From Bacteroidales bacterium (lineage in GTDB: Bacteria > Bacteroidota > Bacteroidia > Bacteroidales > F082): a stretch of 60,075 bases of DNA. The DNA lies in assembly GCA_024400425.1 (NCBI GenBank), contig JAKSMV010000020.1:1-60075 (forward strand), given 5' to 3'. The position numbers were made by a program, and so were the translations under genes. The notes below the pieces were generated by a model. It saw only the letters and a list, made by a program, of their open reading frames with translations, was not told the origin of the DNA and ran no database searches. This document shows positions 16,374 to 24,498 of the stretch, piece by piece. Numbering within the stretch: position 1 is the first letter of the stretch; each line of letters opens with the position of its first letter.

Positions 16374-17954
16374 ATGGAGAAATTATTGTTACTCGGCGAT
16401 GAGGCCATTGCACAGGGCTTCATCGATGCAGGCGGTAGCGCCATCAACAGTTATCCAGGCACACCGTCAACCCAAATCACTGATTACGTCAGAAACTCGA
16501 AGCAAGCCAAGGAACTTGGCATCGTGGCCAACTGGTGCGCCAACGAGAAGACGGCTCTCGAAGCCTCTATCGGTGTGGCTTACGCTGGCAAGCGTGCCAT
16601 GACTTGCATGAAACACGTCGGCTTGAACGTGTGCGGCGACCCATTCATGAACTCTGCCATCATCGGCGCTAAGGGCGTCCTCGTTGTGGTGGCCGACGAC
16701 CCAAGCATGTTCTCGTCACAAGACGAACAAGATAGCCGTTATTACGGTCATTGGGCCATGATTCCTATGCTGGAACCATCGAACCAACAGGAGGCCTACG
16801 ATATGGTTCATTTCGGTTACGAACTGAGTGAAAAGCTCGGCACCCCTGTGCTTTACCGCATCCCAACCCGTCTGGCTCACAGCCGCGCTGGCGTGGTGCG
16901 CAAGGCCGTGCGTCCACAAAACGAAATCAGCGAACCCGCCGACCCGAAGTCGTTCGTGCTGCTGCCAGCCAACGCCAAGCGTCTCTATCGTCAGCTCATC
17001 GACAAGCAACCAGCCTTCACCAAGGCTTCCGAAGAATCGGGCTACAACAAATATATCGATGGCGAAAACAAGAAACTCGGTATCATCACCACGGGTATCG
17101 CCTACAACTACCTGATGGAAAACTTCCCAGGCGGCAAATGCCCTTATCCTGTCGTGAAGGTCACCCAATATCCTCTGCCTTACAATATGATCAACAAGCT
17201 CTACGACGAATGCGATGAGATTCTGGTCCTTGAAGACGGTCAGCCATACGTCGAAGAACAAGTCAAGGGATTCCTTGGCAAGGGCAAGAAGGTCATGGGC
17301 CGTTTGGACGAAACCATCCGCCGCGATGGCGAACTGAATGCCGAAAAAGTGGCTAAGGCCCTCGGCATGAAGGCTGCTTCTGAATTTACCGTTCCAGAGG
17401 TGGTCACCAACCGTCCTCCAGCGTTGTGCCAAGGCTGCCCTCACGTGGATAGCTACACCGCACTGAACGCCGTCATGGCTAACCATAAGGGTGGCAAGGT
17501 GTTTGGCGACATCGGCTGCTACACTCTGGGCTTCAATATGGGTGCCATCCAGACCACCGTGTGCATGGGTGCTTCCATCACCATGGCTAAGGGCGCCAGC
17601 GAAGTGGGTATCTTCCCAGCCGTGGCTGTCATCGGCGACGGTACCTTCGGCCACAGCGGTCTCACCGGCCTGCTCGACTGCGTCAACGAAAAGGCTAACG
17701 TCGTGGTCATGATCCTCGATAACGACATCACCGCCATGACTGGTGGACAGCCTTCATCGGCCAACAACAAGATTCGCCAGATCTGCGAAGGCTTGGGTGT
17801 GGCTCCTGAACACATCCGCGACATCGTGCCGCTGCCAAAGAACCACGAAGAGAACGTGCGCATCATCGAGGAAGAAGTGAACTACAACGGCGTGTCCGTC
17901 ATCATCCCTCACCGCACCTGCTTGGTTGAACTCAAGAAACACCTCAAGAAGTAA
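16374..17954 (+). CDS. iorA: Indolepyruvate ferredoxin oxidoreductase, alpha subunit
   Basis: A 526-residue cytoplasmic subunit that, with IorB, oxidatively decarboxylates aryl-pyruvates from aromatic amino acids to aryl-acetyl-CoA, or works in reverse, using ferredoxin. The N-terminal half is the pyruvate:ferredoxin oxidoreductase core domain (INSYPGTPSTQITDYVR). RPPALCQGCPHVDSYTAL marks the start of the TPP-binding domain, and GDGTFGHSGLTGLLD followed by DND is the thiamine diphosphate/Mg motif. It stops at HRTCLVELKKHLKK, without the C-terminal two-cluster [4Fe-4S] ferredoxin domain found in archaeal IorA (usually ~600-650 residues); electrons may pass to a separate ferredoxin. iorB follows on the same strand after a 227-bp repeat-filled gap. 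Confidence 0.92.
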   Translation: MEKLLLLGDEAIAQGFIDAGGSAINSYPGTPSTQITDYVRNSKQAKELGIVANWCANEKTALEASIGVAYAGKRAMTCMKHVGLNVCGDPFMNSAIIGAKGVLVVVADDPSMFSSQDEQDSRYYGHWAMIPMLEPSNQQEAYDMVHFGYELSEKLGTPVLYRIPTRLAHSRAGVVRKAVRPQNEISEPADPKSFVLLPANAKRLYRQLIDKQPAFTKASEESGYNKYIDGENKKLGIITTGIAYNYLMENFPGGKCPYPVVKVTQYPLPYNMINKLYDECDEILVLEDGQPYVEEQVKGFLGKGKKVMGRLDETIRRDGELNAEKVAKALGMKAASEFTVPEVVTNRPPALCQGCPHVDSYTALNAVMANHKGGKVFGDIGCYTLGFNMGAIQTTVCMGASITMAKGASEVGIFPAVAVIGDGTFGHSGLTGLLDCVNEKANVVVMILDNDITAMTGGQPSSANNKIRQICEGLGVAPEHIRDIVPLPKNHEENVRIIEEEVNYNGVSVIIPHRTCLVELKKHLKK

Positions 17955-18147
17955 AGTGGACAAGTGGACAAGTGGACAGATGGACAAGTGGACAATTAGA
18001 CAATTAGACAATTAGACAGATGGACAATTAGACAATTAGACAATTAGACAGATGGACAATTAGACAGTTAGACAGTTAGACAGTTAGATATCCCTAAGTC
18101 CCCAAGTCCCTAAGTCCCTAAGTCCCCAAGTCCCCAAGTCCCCCAGT
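17955..18147. repeat. Octanucleotide tandem repeats between iorA and iorB
   Basis: Beginning right after the iorA stop codon, about 17 units of 8 nt run to ~18090 (AAGTGGAC, AGATGGAC, AATTAGAC, AGTTAGAC variants). A second array of seven 8-nt units follows at 18092-18147 (CCCTAAGT, CCCCAAGT, CCCCCAGT). The period is constant although the unit changes by single substitutions. Confidence 0.92.
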
Positions 18148-18181
18148 CAATCAAAACAAAACAACGAAAAAACATAATACA

Positions 18182-18754
18182 ATGAAGAAAGATATAGTTT
18201 TATGCGGTGTTGGCGGCGATGGTATCGTTTCGGTCGCCAAGATTATCTCCGACGCTGCCTTGAATATGGGCATGAACCTGAAACAGTCAGAAATCCACGG
18301 CATGTCGCAACGCGGTGGCTCGGTGTTCTCACACCTGCGCCTTTCCGACGACGAGATCTTTGCCGATGTCATTCCTGAAGGAAAAGCCGACATCATCCTT
18401 TCGAGCGAACCAATGGAAGCCTTGCGCTATCTGCCTTGGCTCTGCAAGGAAGGCTGGGTCATCACCAACAGCGATCCTTTCGTCAATATCAAGAACTATC
18501 CTGAAATTGAGAAGGTCCACGCTGAACTCGGCAAGCTGAATCATGTGGTGTCGTTCGACGCCAACGAGATTGCCAAGCAACTGAAGGCCCGTTCCAACAT
18601 GGTGCTCCTCGGCGCTACCGTGCCTTACCTCGGCATCGATATGGCTAAGATTGAAGAGGCTATCGCCCACATCTTCGGCAAGAAAGGCCAGGAAGTGGTT
18701 GACCTCAACATCCAGGCCGTCCGCGCTGGTTATGCTCAAGCTACTGGAAAGTAA
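18182..18754 (+). CDS. iorB: Indolepyruvate ferredoxin oxidoreductase, beta subunit
   Basis: A 190-residue partner of IorA, of normal length for the family. The N-terminus MKKDIVLCGVGGDGIVSVAK carries the glycine-rich motif of the gamma domain of 2-oxoacid:acceptor oxidoreductases, and EIHGMSQRGGSVFSHLR is the family signature. It supplies the catalytic gamma-type domain to the complex with iorA upstream. The two genes share orientation and no terminator is visible between them, so they are probably cotranscribed across the octamer array. Confidence 0.92.
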   Translation: MKKDIVLCGVGGDGIVSVAKIISDAALNMGMNLKQSEIHGMSQRGGSVFSHLRLSDDEIFADVIPEGKADIILSSEPMEALRYLPWLCKEGWVITNSDPFVNIKNYPEIEKVHAELGKLNHVVSFDANEIAKQLKARSNMVLLGATVPYLGIDMAKIEEAIAHIFGKKGQEVVDLNIQAVRAGYAQATGK

Positions 18755-18766
18755 GAGTTCCATTTG

Positions 18767-18813
18767 TCAAGAATTTGAGAATTATTGAATTAGGGTTATT
18801 CTCTAATTCTTGA
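18767..18813. repeat. Short palindrome of the TCAAGAATT family
   Basis: TCAAGAATTTGAGAAT (18767-18782) pairs at 15 of 16 positions with ATTCTCTAATTCTTGA (18798-18813). The same arm sequence bounds the longer palindrome at 21424-21587. Confidence 0.75.
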
Positions 18814-18825
18814 TATATAAAAAAA

Positions 18826-18865
18826 GAAGCGGCGTGTGGCAATAAACCATACGTCGCTTCGTTTT
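18826..18865 (+). terminator. Rho-independent terminator after iorB
   Basis: GAAGCGGCGTGTGG (18826-18839) pairs with CCATACGTCGCTTC (18847-18860), including two G-T pairs, followed by GTTTT. It separates iorB from the M23 peptidase gene. Confidence 0.75.
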
Positions 18866-18872
18866 CTATTAC

Positions 18873-20228
18873 ATGAGCAAAAAAAGAATCCTTTGGGGTA
18901 GGGTAATCCTCGCAGCGGCGATACTGATAGCCATTATCGCCTTGATAGTCATATTGGTAAGTCGCGGATGCAAACGCGGTGACGGTGAGTTTGAAGAATA
19001 CGACGTTCCACCTGTGGAAGTGGAACCAGCCGAGCCGCAGTATCTCTACGACATCTGCATCGACTCGCTGTATGTCGAGAAAGGCGAGATTGAACCTAAC
19101 CAGACCTTGTCGGACATGCTAGTCCCTAAAGGGGTGAGTCAGGCAGTGGTCAACCATATCGCCAACGACTGCCGTGAGGTGCTCGACGTGCGCAAGATTC
19201 GTGGCGGCAACACGTATTATCTGCTGGCCACCAACGACACGACACAGAAGCCTCTGTTCTGGATTTACGAAATCGGCTACCGCAATACGGCGGTTTTCAG
19301 CCTCACTGATTCGCTGACGGCCTGGTGCATCACGAAGGACATTGACTTGCGCATGGAACGCACTTCGGGCACGATAACCTCGTCGCTTTGGAATGCTGTT
19401 GTCGGCAATGGCGGCGATGCAGCATTGGCCGTGCGCCTCTCCGACATCTACGCCTGGACCATCGACTTCTTTGGCATTCAGGAAGGTGACTCGTTTGATG
19501 CCGTCTATGAACGTGAGTATGTCGGTGACAAGTCGGTGGGTTTGGGCAAGGTGCATTACTGTAGCTTCGTCCATTGTGGCGACACCCTCACTGCCATAGC
19601 TTTCGAACAGAATGGCAAGACAGATTATTTCAATGACAAAGGCGAGAATCTCCGAAAGGCTTTCCTGAAGGCACCATTGAGCTATAGCCGTATCAGTTCC
19701 ACCTTCAGCAACAGCCGTTTGCATCCTGTCTATAAATACTATCGTCCGCATCATGGTGTCGATTATGCCGCTCCGGCTGGCACGCCAGTGTATAGCATCG
19801 GTGATGGTGTGGTCATCACTAAGGCCTACCAAAAAGGCGGTGCTGGCAATTATCTGAAAATCAAGCATAACGATACCTATACCACCAGTTACATGCACTT
19901 GAAAGGCTATGCCAAGGGCATTACCCAAGGCTGCCGTGTGAAGCAAGGTCAGCTGATTGGTTATGTGGGTAGTACGGGAGCCTCCACCGGTCCTCATCTG
20001 GACTTCCGCGTGTTCAAGAATGGCACACCGATTGACCCTCTTAAGATGGATTCGCCACCTGCAGATCCGATTCAAGGTTCATATAGGGAACAGTTTGGCA
20101 AGGTGGTTAAGTATTGGCGTGAAGCTTTGCAGCATGACGGTCCTTTGGAACCGTATCATGAAGAAGTCCCTCTCATTGATTCCTTGCAGTTGCTTATGGA
20201 TTCAATACAGCAACCCGAACACCCATAA
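18873..20228 (+). CDS. Membrane-anchored M23 family metallopeptidase
   Basis: A 451-residue peptidase, probably acting on peptidoglycan cross-bridges in the periplasm. One N-terminal transmembrane segment (about 11-31, VILAAAILIAIIALIVILV) is followed by a LysM/OapA-like region (about 65-115, LYVEKGEIEPNQTLSDML) and a C-terminal M23 domain. Visible catalytic elements are H293-x3-D297 (HHGVDYAAPAGTP), H342 (YMHLKG) and H375-L-D377 (TGPHLDFRVF). In canonical M23 enzymes the last motif is HxH, its second His being a zinc ligand; here it is Asp. The enzyme may still bind zinc through Asp, or be a non-catalytic regulator. The gene lies just after the iorB terminator. Confidence 0.85.
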   Translation: MSKKRILWGRVILAAAILIAIIALIVILVSRGCKRGDGEFEEYDVPPVEVEPAEPQYLYDICIDSLYVEKGEIEPNQTLSDMLVPKGVSQAVVNHIANDCREVLDVRKIRGGNTYYLLATNDTTQKPLFWIYEIGYRNTAVFSLTDSLTAWCITKDIDLRMERTSGTITSSLWNAVVGNGGDAALAVRLSDIYAWTIDFFGIQEGDSFDAVYEREYVGDKSVGLGKVHYCSFVHCGDTLTAIAFEQNGKTDYFNDKGENLRKAFLKAPLSYSRISSTFSNSRLHPVYKYYRPHHGVDYAAPAGTPVYSIGDGVVITKAYQKGGAGNYLKIKHNDTYTTSYMHLKGYAKGITQGCRVKQGQLIGYVGSTGASTGPHLDFRVFKNGTPIDPLKMDSPPADPIQGSYREQFGKVVKYWREALQHDGPLEPYHEEVPLIDSLQLLMDSIQQPEHP

Positions 20229-20312
20229 CGGGATTTTGTTGTTGTGACGAAAAAAGACTTTGTAAAGTCTAAATTTTGCAAAAAAAAGACTTTGGAAGAT
20301 TTATTTTCTGAC

Positions 20313-20340
20313 AAAAAAGAACTTTCAAAAGTCTTTTTTT
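20313..20340. terminator. Bidirectional terminator
   Basis: An A-rich arm (AAAAAAGAACTTT) pairs imperfectly with AAGTCTTTTTTT, between the convergent M23 gene and the minus-strand membrane-protein gene ending at 20354. A second small palindrome GACTTT/AAAGTC lies just upstream, near 20258-20271. Confidence 0.65.
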
Positions 20341-20353
20341 AAAGAAAAAACAA

Positions 20354-20848
20354 TCATTGAGGGTCTTTTTCTGTTGTTTTCTCTTCCTCTTTCACCTCTT
20401 CCACGGTAATCTTTCCGTCCTTAATCTTCAGCTTCTTCTTCACACGCAATGGCGCGATGACGAGCAGGATGAGCACTTCGACGAAATACTTCAAGGGTGG
20501 AACAAAGCCAGTGGTGAAAAGTTGGAAGATGATGAGCAGAATGGAACAGCCTACAAACATGGCTTTGCCGAAACTCTTTTTCAGGAAGATGCCTATCAGG
20601 CTGAAAACCAACAAAACAGAAAGCGATAGTTGGATGACCAAGACGGCAAAATCACGCTGGCCTTGCACGATGTCGTTGCTGCCCATATACACCGAGTCGA
20701 TGAAATAGCGGCTGAATACGATGGTCGCGATTTCGTAGAGCAGCAGCAGGCCATAATAGGTGATGGCGAAAGTGGCCGCCAACTTCATCGCAAGGGTGAG
20801 TTGGGGCTTCAGGTTGAAAATCTTGCCTTCTGGTTGTTTCCTTTTCAT
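20354..20848 (-). CDS. Predicted membrane protein, unknown function
   Basis: A 164-residue protein I do not recognise. It has about four hydrophobic segments (near 20-45, 68-90, 95-112 and 116-134), a basic patch (RVKKKLKIKDGK) and a charged Glu/Lys-rich tail (EEVKEEEKTTEKDPQ), so the tail is probably cytoplasmic. Its start codon overlaps the stop of the upstream gene by one base (TAATG), implying translational coupling and joint function in the inner membrane. Confidence 0.75.
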   Translation of the reverse strand: MKRKQPEGKIFNLKPQLTLAMKLAATFAITYYGLLLLYEIATIVFSRYFIDSVYMGSNDIVQGQRDFAVLVIQLSLSVLLVFSLIGIFLKKSFGKAMFVGCSILLIIFQLFTTGFVPPLKYFVEVLILLVIAPLRVKKKLKIKDGKITVEEVKEEEKTTEKDPQ

Positions 20849-21387
20849 TACTGTAGGCCTGGGTCTTGGTTCTGGTTGAAGTTTTGTTTTGCCATCTCCA
20901 TGCGCTTGAAATAGAGATAATACAGGAAGATGAACATCAGGGTGAGCAGCAGGTCGTAGAAGAAGGTTGACTGTGGCTGCTTGGGATAGAGATACATCGA
21001 TGCGGCGATGAGCATGCAGATCTGGGAGATGGAATAGACGTGCAGACCTGTCTTGTTGGTCTTGAACATCATGATTACGCCAACCAACGAACCGACAAAC
21101 AGCAGAGCCGTGATGAGATGGTAGTTCACATTGACCGACATGGCCGATTGCAGTGTAGCCATGAAGGCGTCAATCTCTTCTTCGCCCCATTTCATCATGG
21201 TGAAGATAGGCTCGTATGACTGTTGCAGCTGCCCGCTCTCCATCATCTTGGCTGTGATTGGGATGAAGAAATAGGAGATGAGTTCGGTCAGTATCTTCCA
21301 ACATGCGTTGATGAGCGACAAGATAAGGACAAAGGTCATGCCGCTGGGACGCTTGGGTGTGAGTTGGTTGTTGAATTCGTTTTCCAT
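20848..21387 (-). CDS. Predicted membrane protein, unknown function
   Basis: A 179-residue protein with about four hydrophobic segments (near 17-45, 93-112, 118-135 and 142-160) and a soluble stretch between the first two (SYEPIFTMMKWGEEEIDAFM). I see no recognisable domain. It heads a two-gene operon with the membrane protein at 20354-20848, with a one-base stop/start overlap. The length and topology of the two proteins are similar, so they may be distant relatives or partners. Confidence 0.75.
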   Translation of the reverse strand: MENEFNNQLTPKRPSGMTFVLILSLINACWKILTELISYFFIPITAKMMESGQLQQSYEPIFTMMKWGEEEIDAFMATLQSAMSVNVNYHLITALLFVGSLVGVIMMFKTNKTGLHVYSISQICMLIAASMYLYPKQPQSTFFYDLLLTLMFIFLYYLYFKRMEMAKQNFNQNQDPGLQ

Positions 21388-21423
21388 TGTTCAAGTAAAG
21401 AGAATCATTTGCTTTTCCTTTTA

Positions 21424-21587
21424 TCAAGAATTGGAGAATTAGAGATGTGATTTCGGATTGTTTTTTTGAATTATCTTGGAATTCGAGAGAAAAATCAAAG
21501 ATTTTTCGATTCTCTAAATCCTTTGCACTGAGGTGCAGACTTCAAATTATTACATGCCGTCTCGTTCTCTAATTCTCAAATTCTTGA
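21424..21587. repeat. Long palindromic, MITE-like element
   Basis: 22-nt terminal inverted repeats (21424-21445 and 21566-21587, one mismatch; arms begin TCAAGAATT) bound 164 bp that includes a central hairpin AAAAATC/GATTTTT near 21491-21507 and a further ATTCTCT arm. It lies between hutH (left) and the membrane-protein pair (right). It encodes nothing plausible. Confidence 0.75.
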
Positions 21588-21596
21588 CAAGAATAT

Positions 21597-23111
21597 TTAT
21601 TTGTTCATCAATTCGTCGAAATTCAGAGGATATTCCTTCACGAATTTTACTGACTTGGCGATTTCGGTGTACATCACCTTGTCGATTCTCACGAATTCCA
21701 CGTTCTTGCGGTATTCGGCAACGAATTTCTCGATGGTCTCTGACGATTTCAGTGGTCTTCTGAATTCCAGTGCCTGAGCAGCGTTGAAGAGTTCGATGGC
21801 AAGGATGCGTTCGAGGTTCTCGGCAACGCGCAGTGCCTTGGTGGCAGCGTTGGCACCCATGCTCACGTGGTCTTCCTGACCTTGCGACGACTCGATGCTA
21901 TCGACCGAAGCTGGGCAGCAGAGTTGCTTGTTCTGGCTGACGATGCTGGCGGCTGCATATTGTGGAATCATGAAGCCTGAGTTCAGACCTGGCTCTGCAA
22001 CGAGGAAGGATGGCAATTCGCGTTTGCCGCTAATCAGCTGATAGACACGGCGCTCGCTGATGTTGCCGAGTTCGCTCATGGCGATTGCCAAGAAATCGAG
22101 GGTGATGGCAAGAGGCTGACCATGGAAGTTACCTGCCGAGATGACGAGGTCTTCGTCAGGGAAGATGGTCGGGTTGTCGGTGACAGCGTTGATTTCTTCG
22201 CTGAAGACCTTAGCCACATAGTCGATGGCGTCTTTCGATGCACCGTGAACCTGAGGCATGCAACGGAATGAATACGGGTCTTGGACGTGTTTCTTTTCTC
22301 TCGAAATCAGTTCGCTGCCCTTGGTGAATTCGCGCACGCGCTTGGCGGTGACAATCTGACCGTTGTGGTGACGGATTTGGTGCACTTGGTCGTAGAAAGG
22401 CTCGATGCGGCCGTCGAAAGCTTCCAATGAGACGCAACCGATAAGGTCGGCCAAGTAGCTGAGACGGAAGGCTTTCAGCAGGACGTAGGTGCTGTAGCTG
22501 CTCATGAACTGGGTGCCGTTGAGCAAGGCCAGACCTTCTTTCGACTGCAAGGTGATAGGCTCCCAACCGAACTTGTCGAGAATCTGTTGTGCTGGAACGA
22601 TTTTGCCTTTGTAGTGCATTTCGCCCAAACCGAGCAGAGGCAGCATGAGGTTGGCCAAAGGTGCCAAGTCGCCTGATGCGCCGAGCGAACCTTGGTTATA
22701 GACCACAGGCAGCACGTCGTTGTTGAAGAAGTCGATAAGACGTTGTACGGTAACGACTTGTACGCCAGAATTGCCGTATGAGAGGCTCTGCACCTTGAGC
22801 AGGAGCATGAGGCGGATGATTTCTTCAGGAACCATTTCGCCGGTGCCGCAAGCGTGCGACATGACGAGGTTCTTTTGTAGTGTGCTGAGGTCTTCCTTCG
22901 AGATGCTGTGGTCGCAAAGCGAACCGAAACCAGTGGTCACGCCATAGATGGGCTTGTCCTGGTTTTCCATCTTCTTGTCGAGATAGTCGCGGCATTTCTG
23001 GATGCGGTTGATGGCATCTTCCGAGAGGGCGAGTTTGTATCCGTTGTTGATGATTTTGTCAACTTGCTTGAAAGTGAGTTCTTTTGAACTGATGTAATGT
23101 ACTTTCTTCAT
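21597..23111 (-). CDS. hutH: Histidine ammonia-lyase
   Basis: A 504-residue cytoplasmic enzyme converting L-histidine to urocanate and ammonia, the first step of histidine degradation. The MIO cofactor-forming triad Ala145-Ser146-Gly147 is in GSLGASGDLAPLANL; YGVTTGFGSL (about 56-65) and the later NPTIFPDEDLVISAGNFHGQ motif are family signatures. Length is normal. It lies 9 bp after hisS on the same strand, so it is almost certainly cotranscribed with histidyl-tRNA synthetase. No other hut genes (hutU, hutI, ftcD) occur in this window. Confidence 0.95.
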   Translation of the reverse strand: MKKVHYISSKELTFKQVDKIINNGYKLALSEDAINRIQKCRDYLDKKMENQDKPIYGVTTGFGSLCDHSISKEDLSTLQKNLVMSHACGTGEMVPEEIIRLMLLLKVQSLSYGNSGVQVVTVQRLIDFFNNDVLPVVYNQGSLGASGDLAPLANLMLPLLGLGEMHYKGKIVPAQQILDKFGWEPITLQSKEGLALLNGTQFMSSYSTYVLLKAFRLSYLADLIGCVSLEAFDGRIEPFYDQVHQIRHHNGQIVTAKRVREFTKGSELISREKKHVQDPYSFRCMPQVHGASKDAIDYVAKVFSEEINAVTDNPTIFPDEDLVISAGNFHGQPLAITLDFLAIAMSELGNISERRVYQLISGKRELPSFLVAEPGLNSGFMIPQYAAASIVSQNKQLCCPASVDSIESSQGQEDHVSMGANAATKALRVAENLERILAIELFNAAQALEFRRPLKSSETIEKFVAEYRKNVEFVRIDKVMYTEIAKSVKFVKEYPLNFDELMNK

Positions 23112-23120
23112 TTTTATGTG

Positions 23121-24479
23121 TTATTTCAAGATTGTTTCTACTAATTTGTTTGCTTCCACGCTTTCCTGACGGCCTTCTTTCATCCATTTCACGGTGAATT
23201 TCTGTTCGGCCACTTCTTGTTCACCGGCAATGATGACGATTGGAATGTTGCGTTGGTCGGCATATTTCATCTGCTTCTGAATCTTGGCGGCATCGGGATA
23301 GATTTCGGCATTGATGCCGTGCTTGCGCACCTGATTCAAGTATTTTAGGCAGTATTTCTCTTCGTTCGCACCGAAATTCAGGAAGATGGCCTTGGTGCTT
23401 TCCGACATGGTTTCGGGGAAGAGGTTGAGACCTTCGAGCACGTCATAGATGCGGTCGGCACCGAAGCTGATGCCCACGCCCGAGACGTTTGGCAGACCGA
23501 AGATGCCCGTGAGGTTGTCGTAGCGGCCACCGCCTGAGATGCTACCCATCGGGAAGTCGTTGGCTTTCACCTCGAAGATGGCTCCCGTGTAGTAATTCAG
23601 GCCACGGGCAAGGGTGAGGTCGAGTTCGGTGGTGATGTTCAAATCCATGTCGTCGATATAGTTGAACAGGGTTTCGAGTTCTTCAATGCCTTTCTGGCCT
23701 ACTTCGTTGTCGAGCAAAGGCTTCAGCTGAGCGATTTTCTCGCGCACATCGCCTTTCATGAAGAGGATAGGCTGAAGTTTTTCGATGGCTTCGGGTTCCA
23801 GTCCCTTTTCGGCGAGTTCCGCATTGACGGCATCGATGCCGATTTTGTCTAATTTGTCGATGGCGACGGTGATGTCAACCAAAGCATCCGACTTGCCAAT
23901 GTATTCAGCAATACCAGCCAAGATTTTGCGGTTGTTGATTTTCAGCGTGACGTTGATTTTCAGGTTGGTGAACACGTCGTTGACGATTTGCACCAATTCA
24001 GCTTCGTTGAGCAGTGAGTTGCTTCCGATGATATCCACGTCGCATTGGTAGAACTCGCGATAACGGCCTTTCTGTGGACGGTCGGCACGCCAAACGGGTT
24101 GAATCTGGTAGCGCTTGAACGGGAAGGCGATCTGGTCGCGATACATTGTCACGAAGCGTGCAAAAGGCACGGTGAGGTCGTAACGCAAGCCTTTTTCTGT
24201 GATTTTGCTGGCTAACTTCAGCGATTCAAGCGGCTCGCCGTTTTGTTCGACGCCACTCATGAAGTCGCCGGAGTTCAGCACGCGGAACAAAAGCTTGTCG
24301 CCTTCGTCGCCGTACTTGCCGAGCAAGGTGCTGAGGTTTTCCATTGATGGTGTCTCAATCGGCTGAAAGCCAAAACGTTTGAACACGCCTTTGATGGTGT
24401 CGAAAATATAATTGCGGCGCACCATGACTTCGGGCAGGAAGTCGCGGGTGCCTTTTGGTATGGATGGTTTTTGTGCCAT
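23121..24479 (-). CDS. hisS: Histidyl-tRNA synthetase
   Basis: A 452-residue class II aminoacyl-tRNA synthetase that charges tRNA-His. It begins [16 protein letters not shown], contains motif 2 near [27 protein letters not shown], the histidine-binding [15 protein letters not shown] motif, the GGGRYDNL loop and a C-terminal anticodon-binding domain. Length is normal for the Bacteroidetes form. It lies upstream of hutH, so charging and degradation enzymes for the same amino acid share a probable transcript. The gene upstream, 19 bp away, is the MBL nuclease. Confidence 0.95.
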   Translation of the reverse strand: MAQKPSIPKGTRDFLPEVMVRRNYIFDTIKGVFKRFGFQPIETPSMENLSTLLGKYGDEGDKLLFRVLNSGDFMSGVEQNGEPLESLKLASKITEKGLRYDLTVPFARFVTMYRDQIAFPFKRYQIQPVWRADRPQKGRYREFYQCDVDIIGSNSLLNEAELVQIVNDVFTNLKINVTLKINNRKILAGIAEYIGKSDALVDITVAIDKLDKIGIDAVNAELAEKGLEPEAIEKLQPILFMKGDVREKIAQLKPLLDNEVGQKGIEELETLFNYIDDMDLNITTELDLTLARGLNYYTGAIFEVKANDFPMGSISGGGRYDNLTGIFGLPNVSGVGISFGADRIYDVLEGLNLFPETMSESTKAIFLNFGANEEKYCLKYLNQVRKHGINAEIYPDAAKIQKQMKYADQRNIPIVIIAGEQEVAEQKFTVKWMKEGRQESVEANKLVETILK

Positions 24480-24498
24480 TATCTTGTGTTTAGGATTG

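Noticed and set aside
17955..18147. The octamer array as a minus-strand peptide gene
   Set aside because: The repetitive translation (LSICPLVHLST-like) follows from the 8-nt period; there is no start context or signal.
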